DNA from: Parelaphostrongylus tenuis
Lineage: Eukaryota; Nematoda; Chromadorea; Rhabditida; Metastrongylidae
Assembly (NCBI GenBank): GCA_019055375.1
Contig: JAHQIW010006012.1
Location: 62,001-126,000 of the forward strand
DNA length: 64,000 nt
Direction: 5' to 3'
Positions within the stretch are counted from its first letter, which is position 1. The number at the start of each line of letters is the position of its first letter. The position numbers and the translations under genes were made by a program. Of this stretch, positions 1 through 11,411 are shown piece after piece. Under the pieces are notes generated by a model. The model made no database searches, was not told where the DNA came from, and saw nothing but the letters and a program-made list of their open reading frames with translations.

Positions 1-480
1 TGACGAGCGGTGGTATGACGGCAGTGTTCAGGTGCATGTCCAAGCAACTAAAAGATTTTCCAACATATCACAGTCTTTTGGCCTTTATGAGTCATGCACG
101 TGGTCTGTTATGAGTGCTCATACATTACAATACACGTGCTTCCATCTTGCAACCTCGTGAGTTGCACGGTGCCTTCGCTTGCTCAAATCCCTTCGAGGGA
201 GAACCCTTTCACGTAGAGGTAACGCAGACGTGATGTTTATGATGGCCTCTAAGAGATGAAAAGCACTAAAAGGGCATTGTTGTACACTTGGCTATTCCTG
301 CCTGGTAATTGCGAAATATACTATTTGTTTCGTGAGTCATGCATGTGGTCCGTTGTGGGCATTAATACAGTGCTGTACACGTGTTTCGGCCTTACACCCT
401 CGTCATCATTCAGTTCCTCGGGGATCTCCCTTACATATAGGAAGATCGATCACATCGATGTGAACAAAAGACGAATTTAA
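1..480. repeat. Imperfect tandem duplication, about 244 bp offset
   Basis: The stretch from about position 88 (tgagtcatgcacgtggtctg) recurs with substitutions from about position 332 (tgagtcatgcatgtggtccg). The similarity continues through an acacgtg block and a block containing 'ccctcg'. This looks like two diverged tandem copies of a unit of roughly 240 bp, the first running in from the window edge. The open frame at 256-480 lies in the second copy, has no counterpart frame in the first and matches nothing I recognise, so I do not call it a gene. Confidence 0.5.
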
Positions 481-499
481 CTCAATGTCAGTGTCGTTC

Positions 500-1260
500 C
501 ATACTTTTGAATCTAAACACAACATTCTCCGTCCAAATATTCCATTTAGGTTGAAAATAATCAAGAAACTGACATCGAGTGAAAAGAGCAGCCTGCTTGA
601 AACGAGTCAGTTTTCAACAAACCCATATCCATTTTAAGGCTGACACAAAATCGAAAATCCGATGCAAGACCACGGGAATGCAGCTAAAAGTTTCCCAATG
701 CTGTTTTCTGTGATATCTTCTTAGTTTCAAGATAAATTCTGTACGCTAACCCAGCAAGATCAAAGAGCACCCAGAAATAAGATCTTGGCGCTAAATTCCT
801 CCCGCTGCGCTAAATTTCTTTTGCTATACTCATAAAATGAATGGCTCCGAACACCAACTGTGGGAAGAAGAGGACAGTCCTTATCGATATAGAGAGATAA
901 GAGTTTAAAGCAACATGAAGGGGAAAAGTATAGATGTCGCAGAAATTTTTTAGGATTTACTTGCTTGCTAACGGATAATGATCGTATGTTTAGAGCCCTT
1001 CTTGGGAATCAGGAATACGGATTCCTTACAAATGTCTTTCAGTCCACGACAACTCAAGCAGACATCAGCATTTCTTAAAGTAATCAAACCCGGAACGCGA
1101 ACTCGACGATCTCTACATGTAATTGTTTTCTAGCGAGAAAAGTGAAGACGTTAAACATCACACAGATACGAGCACGGTCCATCCGAATAGAATCCGTGTT
1201 TAAAAACTACAGAAAAGAATTTAAACGGTCTCAAAGTGTGTAGTGTGCGGATCAAACGAC
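500..1260 (-). repeat. Dispersed block, inverted copy of 8740-9480 and 57600-58290
   Basis: Read on the minus strand, this block aligns with about 8740-9480 and about 57600-58290. Shared landmarks include the 'gaaactgac' end near 565 and the 'gatctctac' boundary near 1110. Part of it (about 690-1120) appears again in direct orientation at about 7490-7893. No convincing coding frame is conserved among the copies. It is probably a decayed mobile element or duplicated non-coding DNA. Confidence 0.6.
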
Positions 1261-2272
1261 TGGGAAATGAAAAGTTCTGCTCATCATTATTATTCATTAT
1301 GACATGACATGTTGACTCAAAATTGCGCAAGGCAATATTTGCGAGAAGTCAGCGTATATTGTGGCTTCGACCTCAGGTAAGGTCAAATGTGTTGCTATTT
1401 TGTCCAACACCCTCTCGTAGAACAACCAAATAAGATACTACCTGCTTCGAAAAATTCCTGGGGGAATGGGAAGATCAGCTATACGAGGAATTGCGCCATT
1501 GTTTCGAAGAATGAATAGATTTCTATGGCTTATGAAAAGGTGTTATTAATCTGTCGATGCCTCATGAAACTTCGGCGACATCCTAGACAATATCGTTGGC
1601 GTGGAACCCCATCCTTGAGTATGATCCTTGTTCTTGCACAACTAATCAGAACAACTTCTCGATTAGAAAAAGTTTTGCCCACCTAGTAAGCAGGTCATTT
1701 CAGAAAGGAAGTTTGAGTTACACTGCTTGCTCATTATCACACTTCGCACCTGAAAACATTCCCAGCCATGGCGAGATGGAAAACCAGTGGGAGGAATGAC
1801 AGATAATCAAGTGGAATCATTAAAACCACTTTGACATTCTTCCCAGCTGTTCTTAAAAAATCATTTCCACTTTGGTCTAAAACCTAGGAAAGCGAAAACA
1901 ATTTAAATTGAAAACTTCGTGCGAATCAAGTACAAATGAAAGATTCTCAAGATTCCGATGTATGCCGAGATTTAGGTGCTAAATGCAGACGAGTAGTGCA
2001 AGATGGAATGCAAGAGGCAACGAGATAACATTCATACTCAAGAGGCAAGCGAATTCATTCACTACTATAGTTCAAATTTAAATCTTGTAGAAATGCAGTA
2101 GTTCTAGAAATTAATTGCTTTGATATATTGACAACGGAAAATATCCGTACTCAGTAGGTTCAGCATAGACGAAAAAGAATCGTCGTGGTTTCCAAAAATC
2201 CAAATTGCAGTTATTTTTCTATATTTCCAAATAAATGTGAAAAGCACATTTAGCATCCGCCATTCTTTGATC
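1261..2272. other. No gene recognised
   Basis: AT-rich sequence with only short open frames that lack recognisable motifs. I see no RNA gene, terminal repeat or transposon motif here. Confidence 0.4.
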
Positions 2273-2373
2273 TTAGTATGTTGAACAGCTACGCGCCGAG
2301 TTGACGGCCGCCGAAAAAGCCTTGGCTGCTGAATCTGCTGATCAGTCCTCATCCGCCGAATCCGTAAATTAAG
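2273..2373 (+). pseudogene. Possible terminal exon, coiled-coil-like; decayed inverted copy near 45.9 kb
   Basis: After a ttag acceptor-like site near 2276, a frame reads YVEQLRAELTAAEKALAAES and runs into a stop a few codons later, near 2372. The Glu/Ala/Leu-rich heptad-like spacing suggests the end of a coiled coil. The same segment occurs on the minus strand at about 45890-45975 with the core AELAAGEQALAAE retained but with a one-base indel. Preservation of the same reading sense in two copies suggests a real ancestral exon rather than a chance frame. I cannot name the parent gene. No upstream exon is identified nearby, so this is probably an orphan exon carried by a duplication. Confidence 0.4.
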
Positions 2374-2849
2374 TGACAGTTTCCATATCAACTGCTGAAG
2401 CACCACCTTATATGTATATATCCGGCAATCACAGTATTTTGTTAATTGGTCGACCTTATTTGATAGATTGCATTGTGTAAAAGAACTACAGTGGCTTAGA
2501 TCCATGTTTTCAAATAAATGTCAACGTCAACGTAAATCGATCTTCAATGGATCAAGTCGTTCTTATTTCGCTCTAAATATTCATTGTGATATCGTGTACA
2601 GTTTCAAAACTTACGCGAGAAAAACTTGGTGGTTCAGGACCTCAACGTGTTATTTTGCTGTGCACCAAAAAGATCTGCTGTTGTTGCAGAGTCACAACGT
2701 TGCCACTCTTAGAATAGACTATGAAGGCAGAAACACCTTGTGATGCACGAAATCCGGCGATTATCAGAGGTTAGAAGCTTGATAACACCTTAGCATTAGC
2801 ACAACTATCTCGGGATTGTGAAAGCTCTGAACACGCAGGCAGTATGCCA
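2374..2849. other. No gene recognised
   Basis: Open frames here (for example 2468-2743) have no recognisable motif and no preserved counterpart. Nothing else is identified. Confidence 0.35.
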
Positions 2850-2930
2850 AAAGAATGGCGATTCTCTTTCAATTATGTACATGTAATATCACTTATATCG
2901 CATCGCTACAAGTTTTATGTTCCTTTAGAT

Positions 2931-3110
2931 GTCGCAGAGAAATACGGTGAAACCGTTCTTCATGAAGCTAGGAAGAACGCAAATGCAGTTCCAATAGCGC
3001 ACGATAGGAGCTTTCTCATCTCAAATGAGAAGAAATTTCTGCTTGAAGTTGATGACTCTGGCATTGTCCTACACCTATCCATTATCATGCTTGGTCCTCA
3101 TGAAATCCGG
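2931..3110 (+). pseudogene. Exon-like block of unknown gene (DVAEKYGETVL)
   Basis: After a pyrimidine-rich stretch ending in ttag near 2930, the frame reads DVAEKYGETVLHEARKNAN and then continues to a Ser/Lys/Leu-rich stretch. The inverted copy at about 20660-20800 (minus strand) preserves the matching sense, reading DVTEKYGVIVLREHRKNEN, before a frame break. Conservation of reading sense between old duplicates argues for an ancestral coding exon. I do not recognise the family. The open frame continues to 3185, but the part after about 3110 has no support from the copy. Confidence 0.4.
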
Positions 3111-4949
3111 TTGACTTTTTTTACTATCCTACAGTCTGCACTTTCGATCAAGAGAAAGTCACCACCAGTTAATGTTTGTATTTAGCACTACGGCACTCGC
3201 TGCGCAGCACGAAACTTAATACGTATTACGAAACGTACGATGAGGAAATCAAAGCATCCTTAAGGAAATTTTGTTATATAAGCCTGCAATTTGTGCTTTC
3301 AAGAGTATGTCAGCATGAATGCAAATAGCTTGAAATGGAAATTATAACGGGAATAGAGAGCATCTCTTAGACTACACTCTGCGGCTTGTCTCTTCTATGA
3401 AATTTGTAAGAAGGGCCAACACAGCCAAACGTGATAGTCTAAAGTAATCCGGTTTTAAGAGCAACGCATTGTTGCTAACGAAACATAAAATCAACGTGAT
3501 GTCAGTCGCACTCCGACTTTTCGTGCCGAATTTGACCACGGCTTCCTTCGCTTGAAAAATCCATCTAAATATGGAATGAGTAGAAGAGCTCTTATCACTT
3601 GCAAAGAGCAAGCTGGATGTATGAATCCGTTCCCAATGATGCCATGCCATATCAAGGCTGACGCGAGATAGTAGATTTGATGAAGAGTTACCGAAATTTT
3701 GCAAGCTTTTTTTCCAAGTTGTTGGTCTTTTCTATTATCGGGCTGAGATATATTTGAAAGGGAGGAGCGAACTCTGTCTTGCGAGAAAACGAGTAAGAAC
3801 ACAAATCTATCTTCGTTGATACGACGCTATAAGACCTTTTTAGAAAACAAAACATTTTTGAAACTTTCGAGAATCACGTTATCGAAGGATGATCAAAAGT
3901 CTAAGGAGAGGGCTCAGTCTTGCAAAATATAAGAGCGATAACGCGCAACACGTGGTCAAACATAATTTCATTCCTAGTACTACACTGCTATAAGGCCTCT
4001 CAAAAAGCAAAAATATCTTTGTATTCTACGAAATCGAAGCTTGAGAACAACTACCGGAAGTTTATTGGAATGTCTTTGTCCAAATAAAACTCCCCTTCAA
4101 ACATCTTTGTCGGATATCAGAAAGCAGCCAGCTGTCTTATGTTGGATTTATTTCGATCTCAAAATAGATTCTGAATGCTCTTCAATAAAAATTAAAGTGC
4201 TTTTAGAAATATGATATTTATTCCAGAATTCTGCTCCTATACTCACGAAAGAAATTATTTCTGTTACCATTTCAGGGAAGGCAAAACAGGAAGGCTTTTA
4301 TCAGATATGGAGAGATAATGAGTTTGAGGTCAAAATGAAGAGGGTCGTAAATGTCCTCAGAGTTTAGCATGTATTCTTTGCTTGATGAAAACAGTGATTG
4401 GCAGTTATTCACTCTACTGCGCTTTAATGCGGGAAATTTCTTATGAATGTAATCAACGAGAACGTAGCACACACAAACATTCCAAAATAGCTCGAAACTC
4501 ATGCACTGTCATTTGTAAATGGTGGCATGACTATCGACATAAATAAGCAGCGTCTGATCCGCACATTGAGCGTGATGTGTAATATTAACATGAAAGCTAT
4601 TCTGAAGCTCAATTTTGAAGCTGGCAAAACCGAACTTGTAAAAAAGACGAGACACGTGAGTGCATGGATTACTTCCGATTAACTTCAAGAATTTTAGAGG
4701 TTTCTAAGTAATATCATGTCAAATCCAATTATAAAGAAAGCCTGGTGTAAGGGGAATGGACTGAACCGGATGGATCACCAGCTGGACCATCACTTACATA
4801 ATTCTTGAACTTTTCTGACTCGATGGAAGATAGCGAGCATTGTGAGCCAAGCTTGAGTCTTTATTAGAGACCACTAGCCAATTTCATTATCCTAACACAT
4901 CTAATTATTTGACACTAAAGTCCAAGTTTTGCAGTATGTAGCGGGAACA

Positions 4950-5400
4950 TGTGCCAGTACTCCTCAATAGAACAACCTCTTTTAAGAACACTTTCAACAC
5001 TGAACACAGGTTTCGTAGTTCACATCTTGGAAGGTTGCCCTATCGAAACAGAGCAAAAAATATGCATCAAAGCAAGTTTTCTGGGAGATGGTGGGGGAGA
5101 TGGGTTATAACGAGATGGGAATATGACTGGAGAATGAAAAGAACAATAGAGCGGATTTCGAAAAAGTCATGACGATCTCGGGGAAGGCCACCAAGAAGAA
5201 GAGCCGACATGTTCATTGAACGTGCCAGATAGCTATATTCATACTTTAAATCAACACCTCTATAAATAGCAACTGTAAGGCAGAGATCCGAATGGAGATA
5301 CTAAAAACTGGACAAATACTGAACAGTGTTACCGAAGTGTTAGTGCACATTGCCATCACTCGGCCAGTCGAAGTAAAAAGTCATACGATAAGTACACCAC
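4950..5400 (+). pseudogene. Probable LINE 3'-end relic (RTE-like)
   Basis: One frame contains ITRWEYDW followed, after a frame change, by GRPPRRRADMF. This pattern of a tryptophan-containing stretch, then GRPP and (R/W)AD, is typical of the C-terminal tail after the reverse transcriptase in RTE-clade LINE proteins. Internal stops and frame changes show it is dead. The inverted-repeat partner lies at about 18440-18900 on the minus strand. Identification rests on this short signature only. Confidence 0.4.
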
Positions 5401-6260
5401 CATGGATATCCGCAATTATAGCACTTTAGAACCACGTTTTAACCTCTTGAGCCCTTTTTTGAGGTAATTTGCCATTTTGTGGGCTGTACAATGGAATGAT
5501 GATCTGAAATCACTTCACCGGGTCAAAGATTGTTAAGAATTACCAAGTCAACACTGACTTCAAGGCGACGCAGTCATTGGTTTGGCGGTTTAGGATTAAT
5601 CACGGCAATTGTGGATCACTTAAAGTTACAGTCGCAATGTCTTAGTCGAATGATGGAAAACTCCTGTATAACCACAGGCACACGCGACAGTAAAGTCTTA
5701 GAAACGAACTGGCAAGGCTACCTAGAAATTTCATGAAAAATCACGCTTGAAAAGCATAGAGCATGCCATTGAAAGAGGACTACCAAATCCTCAGATCACA
5801 ACCGAACCCAGAAAGCGAATAGAACCGCCCTCACGGATAATTACTGGAGCACGAAGAGTAGAAAAGCTAAAGACGCACACGTACAAGCTTGGGCTATCTA
5901 AATGAATTCTGTGTTTTGAAGCTATAAGAAGGAGATAAAGCAGTTTCAAAGTGTCTAAAGTGCGGGTACAATGACTGGGAAATCTCAGAATATCAAAGAA
6001 TAGTTAAAGCGGAAGCCACAATTCATGACGTTCCCCCTACACTGCTTGTGCTTCTTCTGACTTCTGTTCTCTAAATGCTAGCAAAATTAAAAGCAGTTAT
6101 GGAGCACGTGCACAGCTACATTATGCTTTGTTCACATTTGGCTTAAGACTATTTAGAATAACTGTTAAACGGAAACGCGTATGTCTGCTTGTGGGACCAA
6201 CACGACTTGATCACACTTTGGACGAGTAAAAATGAAGTAAGAGAGCGAGCATAGCGTATG

Positions 6261-7489
6261 AATGAGGTATAGCTATATCAGACAATGAGGTATAGCTACA
6301 ATCAATAAAATCTAAAAGGTTTATCAACATACTGATAGAACTTGACGAAACTGCAACTGTGATGAAATTGGTAAATTGGTAACAATAGTTCTCAGAGTTT
6401 CACAGATAAACCATAGATAAATCGGCCGAATGTCTCGCTTTGTTTCTATGAATATCCATTTTTGCCTCTTTGAATCTGAGAAAACATTGCGGACTCAATC
6501 AAAAATAATTCATATATTTTTTGCGTCAGATTATTCACAAAGTAACAGCGGATAGAGCACTTATACCGTGGGTGACGTCGCTTTGGCAGCTCTTTATTTT
6601 CCAAGTACTTGAGGGGAACCAACTCGTTTAACTTGATGAGAATCTCTTAAAACACATTTTATGACAGATTCTGATATGTGAAGTGAGAAAGATTTAGTTG
6701 CTGAGGTGAAAAATTAATTTTGATAATATTCATTGACAAGAACTGTGCGGTGAAAACCACTTAAAGAGAAGTTTAGTGAACATGCAAATTTTTGAAGTGG
6801 CGAGGTGACGAATTTGCCTTTCGTTCCTTATTTCTTATGTGCGATACAGAATCGTCAATTTCCTGCAATTTCTGTGCGATAGGCAAGCCAATCGAGATTT
6901 GTTTTTTGTACATTCTTGGTAGTGGACTATCTTATATAACGGTGACAAAATCTCCCGTGATTTATCTCAATTCTGCAAATTATTCCGGAAGGTCGTATAA
7001 AAAGTCGGCTTGAAGGTTTTCTGCTTGATAAGTAGTTAAGAAGACTCAATAAGTTTCCTAGATTCAAGATTGATTAGGAAATTTCTGCTCATAAAAACGA
7101 TTTAGAGAAATATTCCTGTCTTACAAATGGAAACGTTGCTTTTAATGCAGCCGTTTCGCCATTTCGTTTCGTTACAGCACTCTCGTCAAAAACACAAATA
7201 AAGGTATAATGTTATAAAAATGCCCAGCCATAGAGAATCGAGTGTACAACACTCTGTGTTAGGTGAAAATTTCACTTGTTACATAGTGTAAAACGTTCGT
7301 CTTCGATATCTCTCTGCAGGCAGAGCAGGCTTCCGAGAGAACTGACTAATAAAAAGATCCAAAAAACGATGTGTTCTGCCCGAATGACGAGTTTGTAAGG
7401 ACGAAACACGTGTATCGGGCTGTAGAAGAGCGCTTAGCAGACCACATAACATGTCCGCTCAGATAATAATGAAAGGATCTAAAGTTTTC
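6261..7489. other. No gene; partly repeated inverted at about 27300-27385
   Basis: The block around 6900-6990 (containing 'caaaatctcccgtgatttatctca') recurs inverted just left of the RTE element at 27310-27384, so it is a dispersed repeat. The open frame 6792-7013 covers this repeat and shows no recognisable domain. Confidence 0.4.
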
Positions 7490-7893
7490 ACAGTTCCAAG
7501 ATGGATTCTGTACGATGACCAGGCGAGACCAAACAGCATTCAGAAATAAAATCTTTGCGCTAAATTCCTCCTACTACAGTAAATTCTTAGACTATAATCG
7601 TATTAAAAATGGTTCTCAACATTAGTTGTTGGAAGTAGAGTACAGTGCTCACCGACATGGAGAGATAAGGAGTTCAAAGCAACACATAGGGGAAGAACAT
7701 AGCTGTCTCCGGAATCGCATAAGTGCTTACGCACGCTAAAGACCAATGATCATCAGTTTAAAGTCTTGTATGGGAGCTACGATTAGGGATTGCTTACGAA
7801 TGTCAATCAGTCCACGACAACTTAAGCAGGCATCAGCATTTCACAGAGTAATCGAACCCGGGACGCGAATTCGGCGATCTCTACATGTAATTA
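7490..7893 (+). repeat. Direct partial copy of 690-1120
   Basis: It shares the run from a ttttcacag-like block through 'cgatctctacatgtaatta' with 690-1120. The match stops abruptly near 7893, where prp-6-like coding sequence begins. That makes 7893 a rearrangement junction. Confidence 0.6.
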
Positions 7894-7899
7894 CTTGTT

Positions 7900-8384
7900 G
7901 AGGAGCGGCATGATCGACGTGCGAAGTCGGTTGAGGTTTTGAAGCGATGCGAGCATAATCCGCATGTATTAGTAGCAGCCGCGCGGTTGTTCTGTGCTGA
8001 ACAAAGGCAGTTTTCTTGTGTCGAAATGTTACTTTATGGTAAATCCTCGATGAGAGATGGTGTTTAGGTCAAGAAAGCTCGAGAATGATTTCAACGAGCT
8101 ATTAATGTTGATCCTGATAATGAACATGCATATGCACATTGTAGCAATTCTGAACTGCTACTGGGCACAGAGGTATTTTTACGACTTCTTTATAGCACGA
8201 GGTTCATCGAACACAACTGATTTCATTCTAGAACGTACAAGAGAAAGTGTTGAAGAAATGCGAAAAAGCAGATCCACGTTATGGAAAATTATGGGTATCT
8301 GTGTCAAAAGACCCGAAACATTGGCGGAAGCAAACAGGAGAAATTTGGAAAACCGTTGTTAGTAATATTCTGATTCCATCATAG
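7900..8384 (+). pseudogene. prp-6 (PRPF6) C-terminal exons, decayed copy 1
   Basis: PRPF6 is the U4/U6.U5 tri-snRNP HAT/TPR-repeat protein needed for spliceosome assembly. Three exons are visible. From 7900 the frame includes VEVLKRCEHNPHVLVAAARL, the family's 'LKKCEHDPHVL' region. At 8068-8172 it reads VKKARE, then an in-frame TGA where tryptophan is expected, then FQRAINVDPDN and ELLLGTE. At 8232-8384 it reads EKVLKKCEKADPRYGKLW and SKDPKHWRKQTGE, ending at a stop that matches the family C-terminus. The exon layout equals the copy at 56632-57126. The premature TGA and the absence of the upstream two-thirds of the gene make this a pseudogene fragment, starting at a rearrangement junction at 7893. 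Confidence 0.85.
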
Positions 8385-9480
8385 TTGGGGTTGTCTTGAG
8401 TCGCACCAGTATATTGACTGATTTTTTAGAACGCGATTTTTTGTTAATAGAAACTCTAACACATTGTCTTGGATGTCATTTATGGATTTTGTTTTCTCTC
8501 ACTTTACTTTCATTTGTCCTCAATGTGATCAAGAAGGACTGTTTGCACACGCAGATTTCCGCGTTACCACATTGCAGTTGTTATAAAAAGCCAAATCTAA
8601 ATAAACCATAATGTAGCCGTGCACAAGGTCGACATCATTTATAACCATATTAGCATTCGATGGTATAATTAAAAAGATCATGACCAGTAAGCGAGGCAGG
8701 TCATTACACGTTGTTTCCACACTAGCTAATTTTTTGATGCCCAAAACTTTCCTTTTCCAAATAATTTGATCAGCACTTTACACACCTTATGATCGTTTGG
8801 ATTTTTTTTATAGTTTCTAAACATGGGTTCTGTCTGGATAAACCGTACTCGTAAGTGTATGGTGTTCAACATCTTCACTTCGCTCGTCCAGCAATTATAT
8901 GCAGAGATCGTCGAGTTTGCTTCCCTCCCCGGTTTGTTTATTCTGAGGAATGCCGATGCCTGCTTTAGTTGTCGTGAAATGGAAGACATTCGTAAGGAAT
9001 CCCTGCTCTTGATTCCAGTGTAGGCTCCAAACTTACGGTTATGAGTCTTTAGCAAGCAGGGAGTATTTACAAAGTTTCTGAGACATCTTTGCTTTTCCTT
9101 TTCATGTTGTTTGAATTCCTTATCTCTCCATATCTAAACCATTTATAATATGAGTATAGCAGAAGAAGTTTAGTGCAGCGGAAGCAATTTAGCGCAAAGA
9201 TTTTAATTCTCGGTGCTCTTTGGTCTTGCTAAGTTAACGTACAGAATTTATCTTGGAACTAAGAAGATTTTACAGAAAACAGCGTTAGGAAACTTTCAGC
9301 GGCATTCCCATGGTCCTGCTTCGGATCTTCGATTTTGTGTCAGCCATAATATGGTATAGGTTTCTTGAAAGCGGATTCGTTTCATACGGGTTGCCCATTT
9401 CACTCATTGACAGTTTCTTGATCATTTTCTAGCTAAATGAAATATTCATACTGCGAATGTCTTGATCAGTTCAATTCAAT
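8385..9480. repeat. Downstream segment shared with 57127-58290
   Basis: This follows the prp-6 fragment in both copies and shows landmark identity throughout, for example 'ccacattgcagttgtta' and the 'gcagatatcgtcgag' type block. A related block also lies at 500-1260 inverted. Several short open frames exist but none keeps its frame between copies. It is treated as duplicated non-coding DNA. Confidence 0.6.
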
Positions 9481-9589
9481 TCAAACAATTCAAAAGAGTG
9501 AAACGATACTGCCATTAAGTTAATTTCATTTTTGTTCAACCGTTGTGATCGGTGTTCGTATATGGATAACCTCAAACAAACTTTAAAAA

Positions 9590-9645
9590 ATGAAGGCGAA
9601 TGCATGGCGCATCCCTCAGAAAATGATCAACGGCCTTTTATCCTT
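9590..9645 (+). mobile_element. SINE 3' fragment
   Basis: The words 'aatgcatggcgcatccctca' and 'gatcaacg' match the 3' region of the tRNA-derived SINE seen complete at 54200-54503. Only the tail region is present. Confidence 0.5.
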
Positions 9646-9659
9646 TTCCTCTACAAATC

Positions 9660-10090
9660 TCGCCGTTGCCAAAAGACCGATATGTTGGAGAATGCTTTAG
9701 TAGCTTGAGCACAAGCATAGGAACACTGCCGTCATATCATCGTTCGCCATCGAGATGAAATAGGTTACTCAGAAAAATGTCTTGACGGACATCATGCATT
9801 GACCGACTACATCATAAGGCAAAGTTGTCAGGCCACATTTTGAAGAGCTGGGCTGGGCCACGGTATTACAACCACAGTAAAAGCTCTGATACTGCTCCAT
9901 CGGATGGCATCTTTCCTAGCTCTGAAGCAGCTTCTGCGGGACAAAAATTCAAAACTACAGCCAGCTCAAAAGTGCCCTCATCAACTTCTTTGCACGCAAT
10001 CCTCTTTCTTTCTATAAGGAAGGCATCTGATCTCTTCCCAACAATGGCTGCCTATCATTATCATGATAGTGGTTATGCTGTTACTTGATT
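9660..10090 (+). pseudogene. Internally deleted mariner-family transposase relic, copy 1
   Basis: The first part corresponds to the mariner helix-turn-helix end; the best copy, at 58.9 kb, reads RHLNEIGYRKK, like the family's 'RHLHELGYVKK'. It then jumps to the transposase C-terminus. In shifted frames one can read APSD, LKQLLRDKN, KTTAQLKSAL, NFFARNP and SFYKEGI, matching the family pattern 'SPDLAPSD...LFRSLQ...FF...FY..GI..L'. The central catalytic part is missing. The same arrangement occurs at 30780-31200 and 58800-59270, so the deletion and insertion predate the segmental duplications. Stops and frame breaks make it non-functional. Confidence 0.7.
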
Positions 10091-11330
10091 GATTTCTTTG
10101 AATAACTAACAATGGAATCAACAAAGTGTCGAAATGCGAAAGAAATTATAGGACAACCCAAAATATCCAGAAGAGCCTGCTTAGATCTGATCTCGGCATA
10201 TGTAGCTAATTTTTCCTTCATTATTAGGCTAAAATGAGGTTAATAACAAGTATTATCGGCTTATATCTCGGCATCTGTGCCTTCAGTGTTGTATTATGAT
10301 ACGATGGTCCACAAGTGAATTTTCATTTATGCTATGTGGGTGTTCGTTAAACTATCGAGTAGAATCCAGGAAAACGCTAGCAGATTCTGAATTCAGTCCA
10401 TTGTATATATCGAAGAAAAGGAGAAGAACAACTGTCTAGTTTTTCAACGGTATAATGATCTACTTCTGTGTAATGGAGTCGTCCAACAGGTTTTGCTGAA
10501 CTTTAAGTGAGTAGTTCATGTGACACCCTTTCATGGCCTTCGCCCGCTACATCATCTTTGTTCGATAAGAAATCGACTAGTCTTGAAAACTGTAAGAAAA
10601 CAGACTATATGTTGAAATGTGGAATCGTAAAATTGATCATAAAGTCATTACCACCCTCTCCGGCAATTTCGAAGTTAATCCTTTGATGATCACTTGGCTC
10701 GAGAGTGTTAGAATAGCTTACACTTGTCAACTACCCCTCAAATTCACTAGAACAAGCAACTCAAGTTTATCAGTGGTTTTTGTTTTTACAGCTTTTTGAC
10801 ACTTCATATAAATGTAATAAGACCTAAAGAATCTGTTGCAAGGGAGCGTTCAAAATCTTTTGAACGAATTCATTCTTATCCGTCATTTCGGAAATTTTTC
10901 ATCAGACAAGAGGCTGCTCTTGATGCAAATCGCCAACTTACAAGATCAGATGTTTTCATCTTAGTTTCTACACACCAGCTTCCATTGTAGATATGAGTGA
11001 TATCTATAAAAGCGAGCACATTTATTGGCATCAATTTTGGAGTACCCAATATGTGAATGCCTAAACATGGGATTTCGTCACTTTTTCATGGGCGAATGAG
11101 TGAATTTTTAGCTGGAACTTCAGAGCGACGCTGCTGTAAAATCAATTTTAGCTACCTCATAATTCCTTATAATATCATTTATTTTGCAGCAGAAATTCAG
11201 CCTGTAATAATATATGTGGTAACTTCTCATCTACTTTTGAACTAATTAGTAAGCACAAATTTTTCACATTGTACATTCCAATATAATTTTGTGCTCCACT
11301 CTGATTGTTCTACACCCATATTGTTGCTAG
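10091..11330. other. Intergenic; 3' flank of secreted gene copy 1, shared between segments
   Basis: No gene recognised. Most of this is alignable with 59270-60500 and with pieces of 31200-33930, which supports segmental duplication. Confidence 0.5.
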
Positions 11331-11336
11331 TTTATT
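11331..11336 (-). promoter_or_regulatory. Candidate polyadenylation signal (AATAAA) of secreted gene copy 1
   Basis: The minus strand reads AATAAA about 75 bp after the stop codon at 11412. Copies 2 and 3 have AATAAG and AATAAC at the same place, so they would need another signal. Confidence 0.4.
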
Positions 11337-11411
11337 GATAGTGTATTGCCACAATGAACACCGATTAGACGAAAATGTTTGTCTCAATAATATCACAGAT
11401 CACTATCAATT

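Larger units (their letters stand above)
2850..6260 (+). repeat. Left arm of a large diverged inverted repeat (partner 17430-20800)
   Basis: Several landmarks reappear in inverted order on the other arm. The exon-like block 2931-3100 matches 20660-20800 on the minus strand. The block around 5590 (ttaggattaatcacggcaat) matches about 18125-18150 inverted. The block at about 6010-6260 matches about 17500-17740 inverted. The arms are diverged by substitutions and indels, so the duplication is old. The 11 kb between them holds secreted-gene copy 1, a prp-6 fragment and a mariner relic. Confidence 0.65.
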
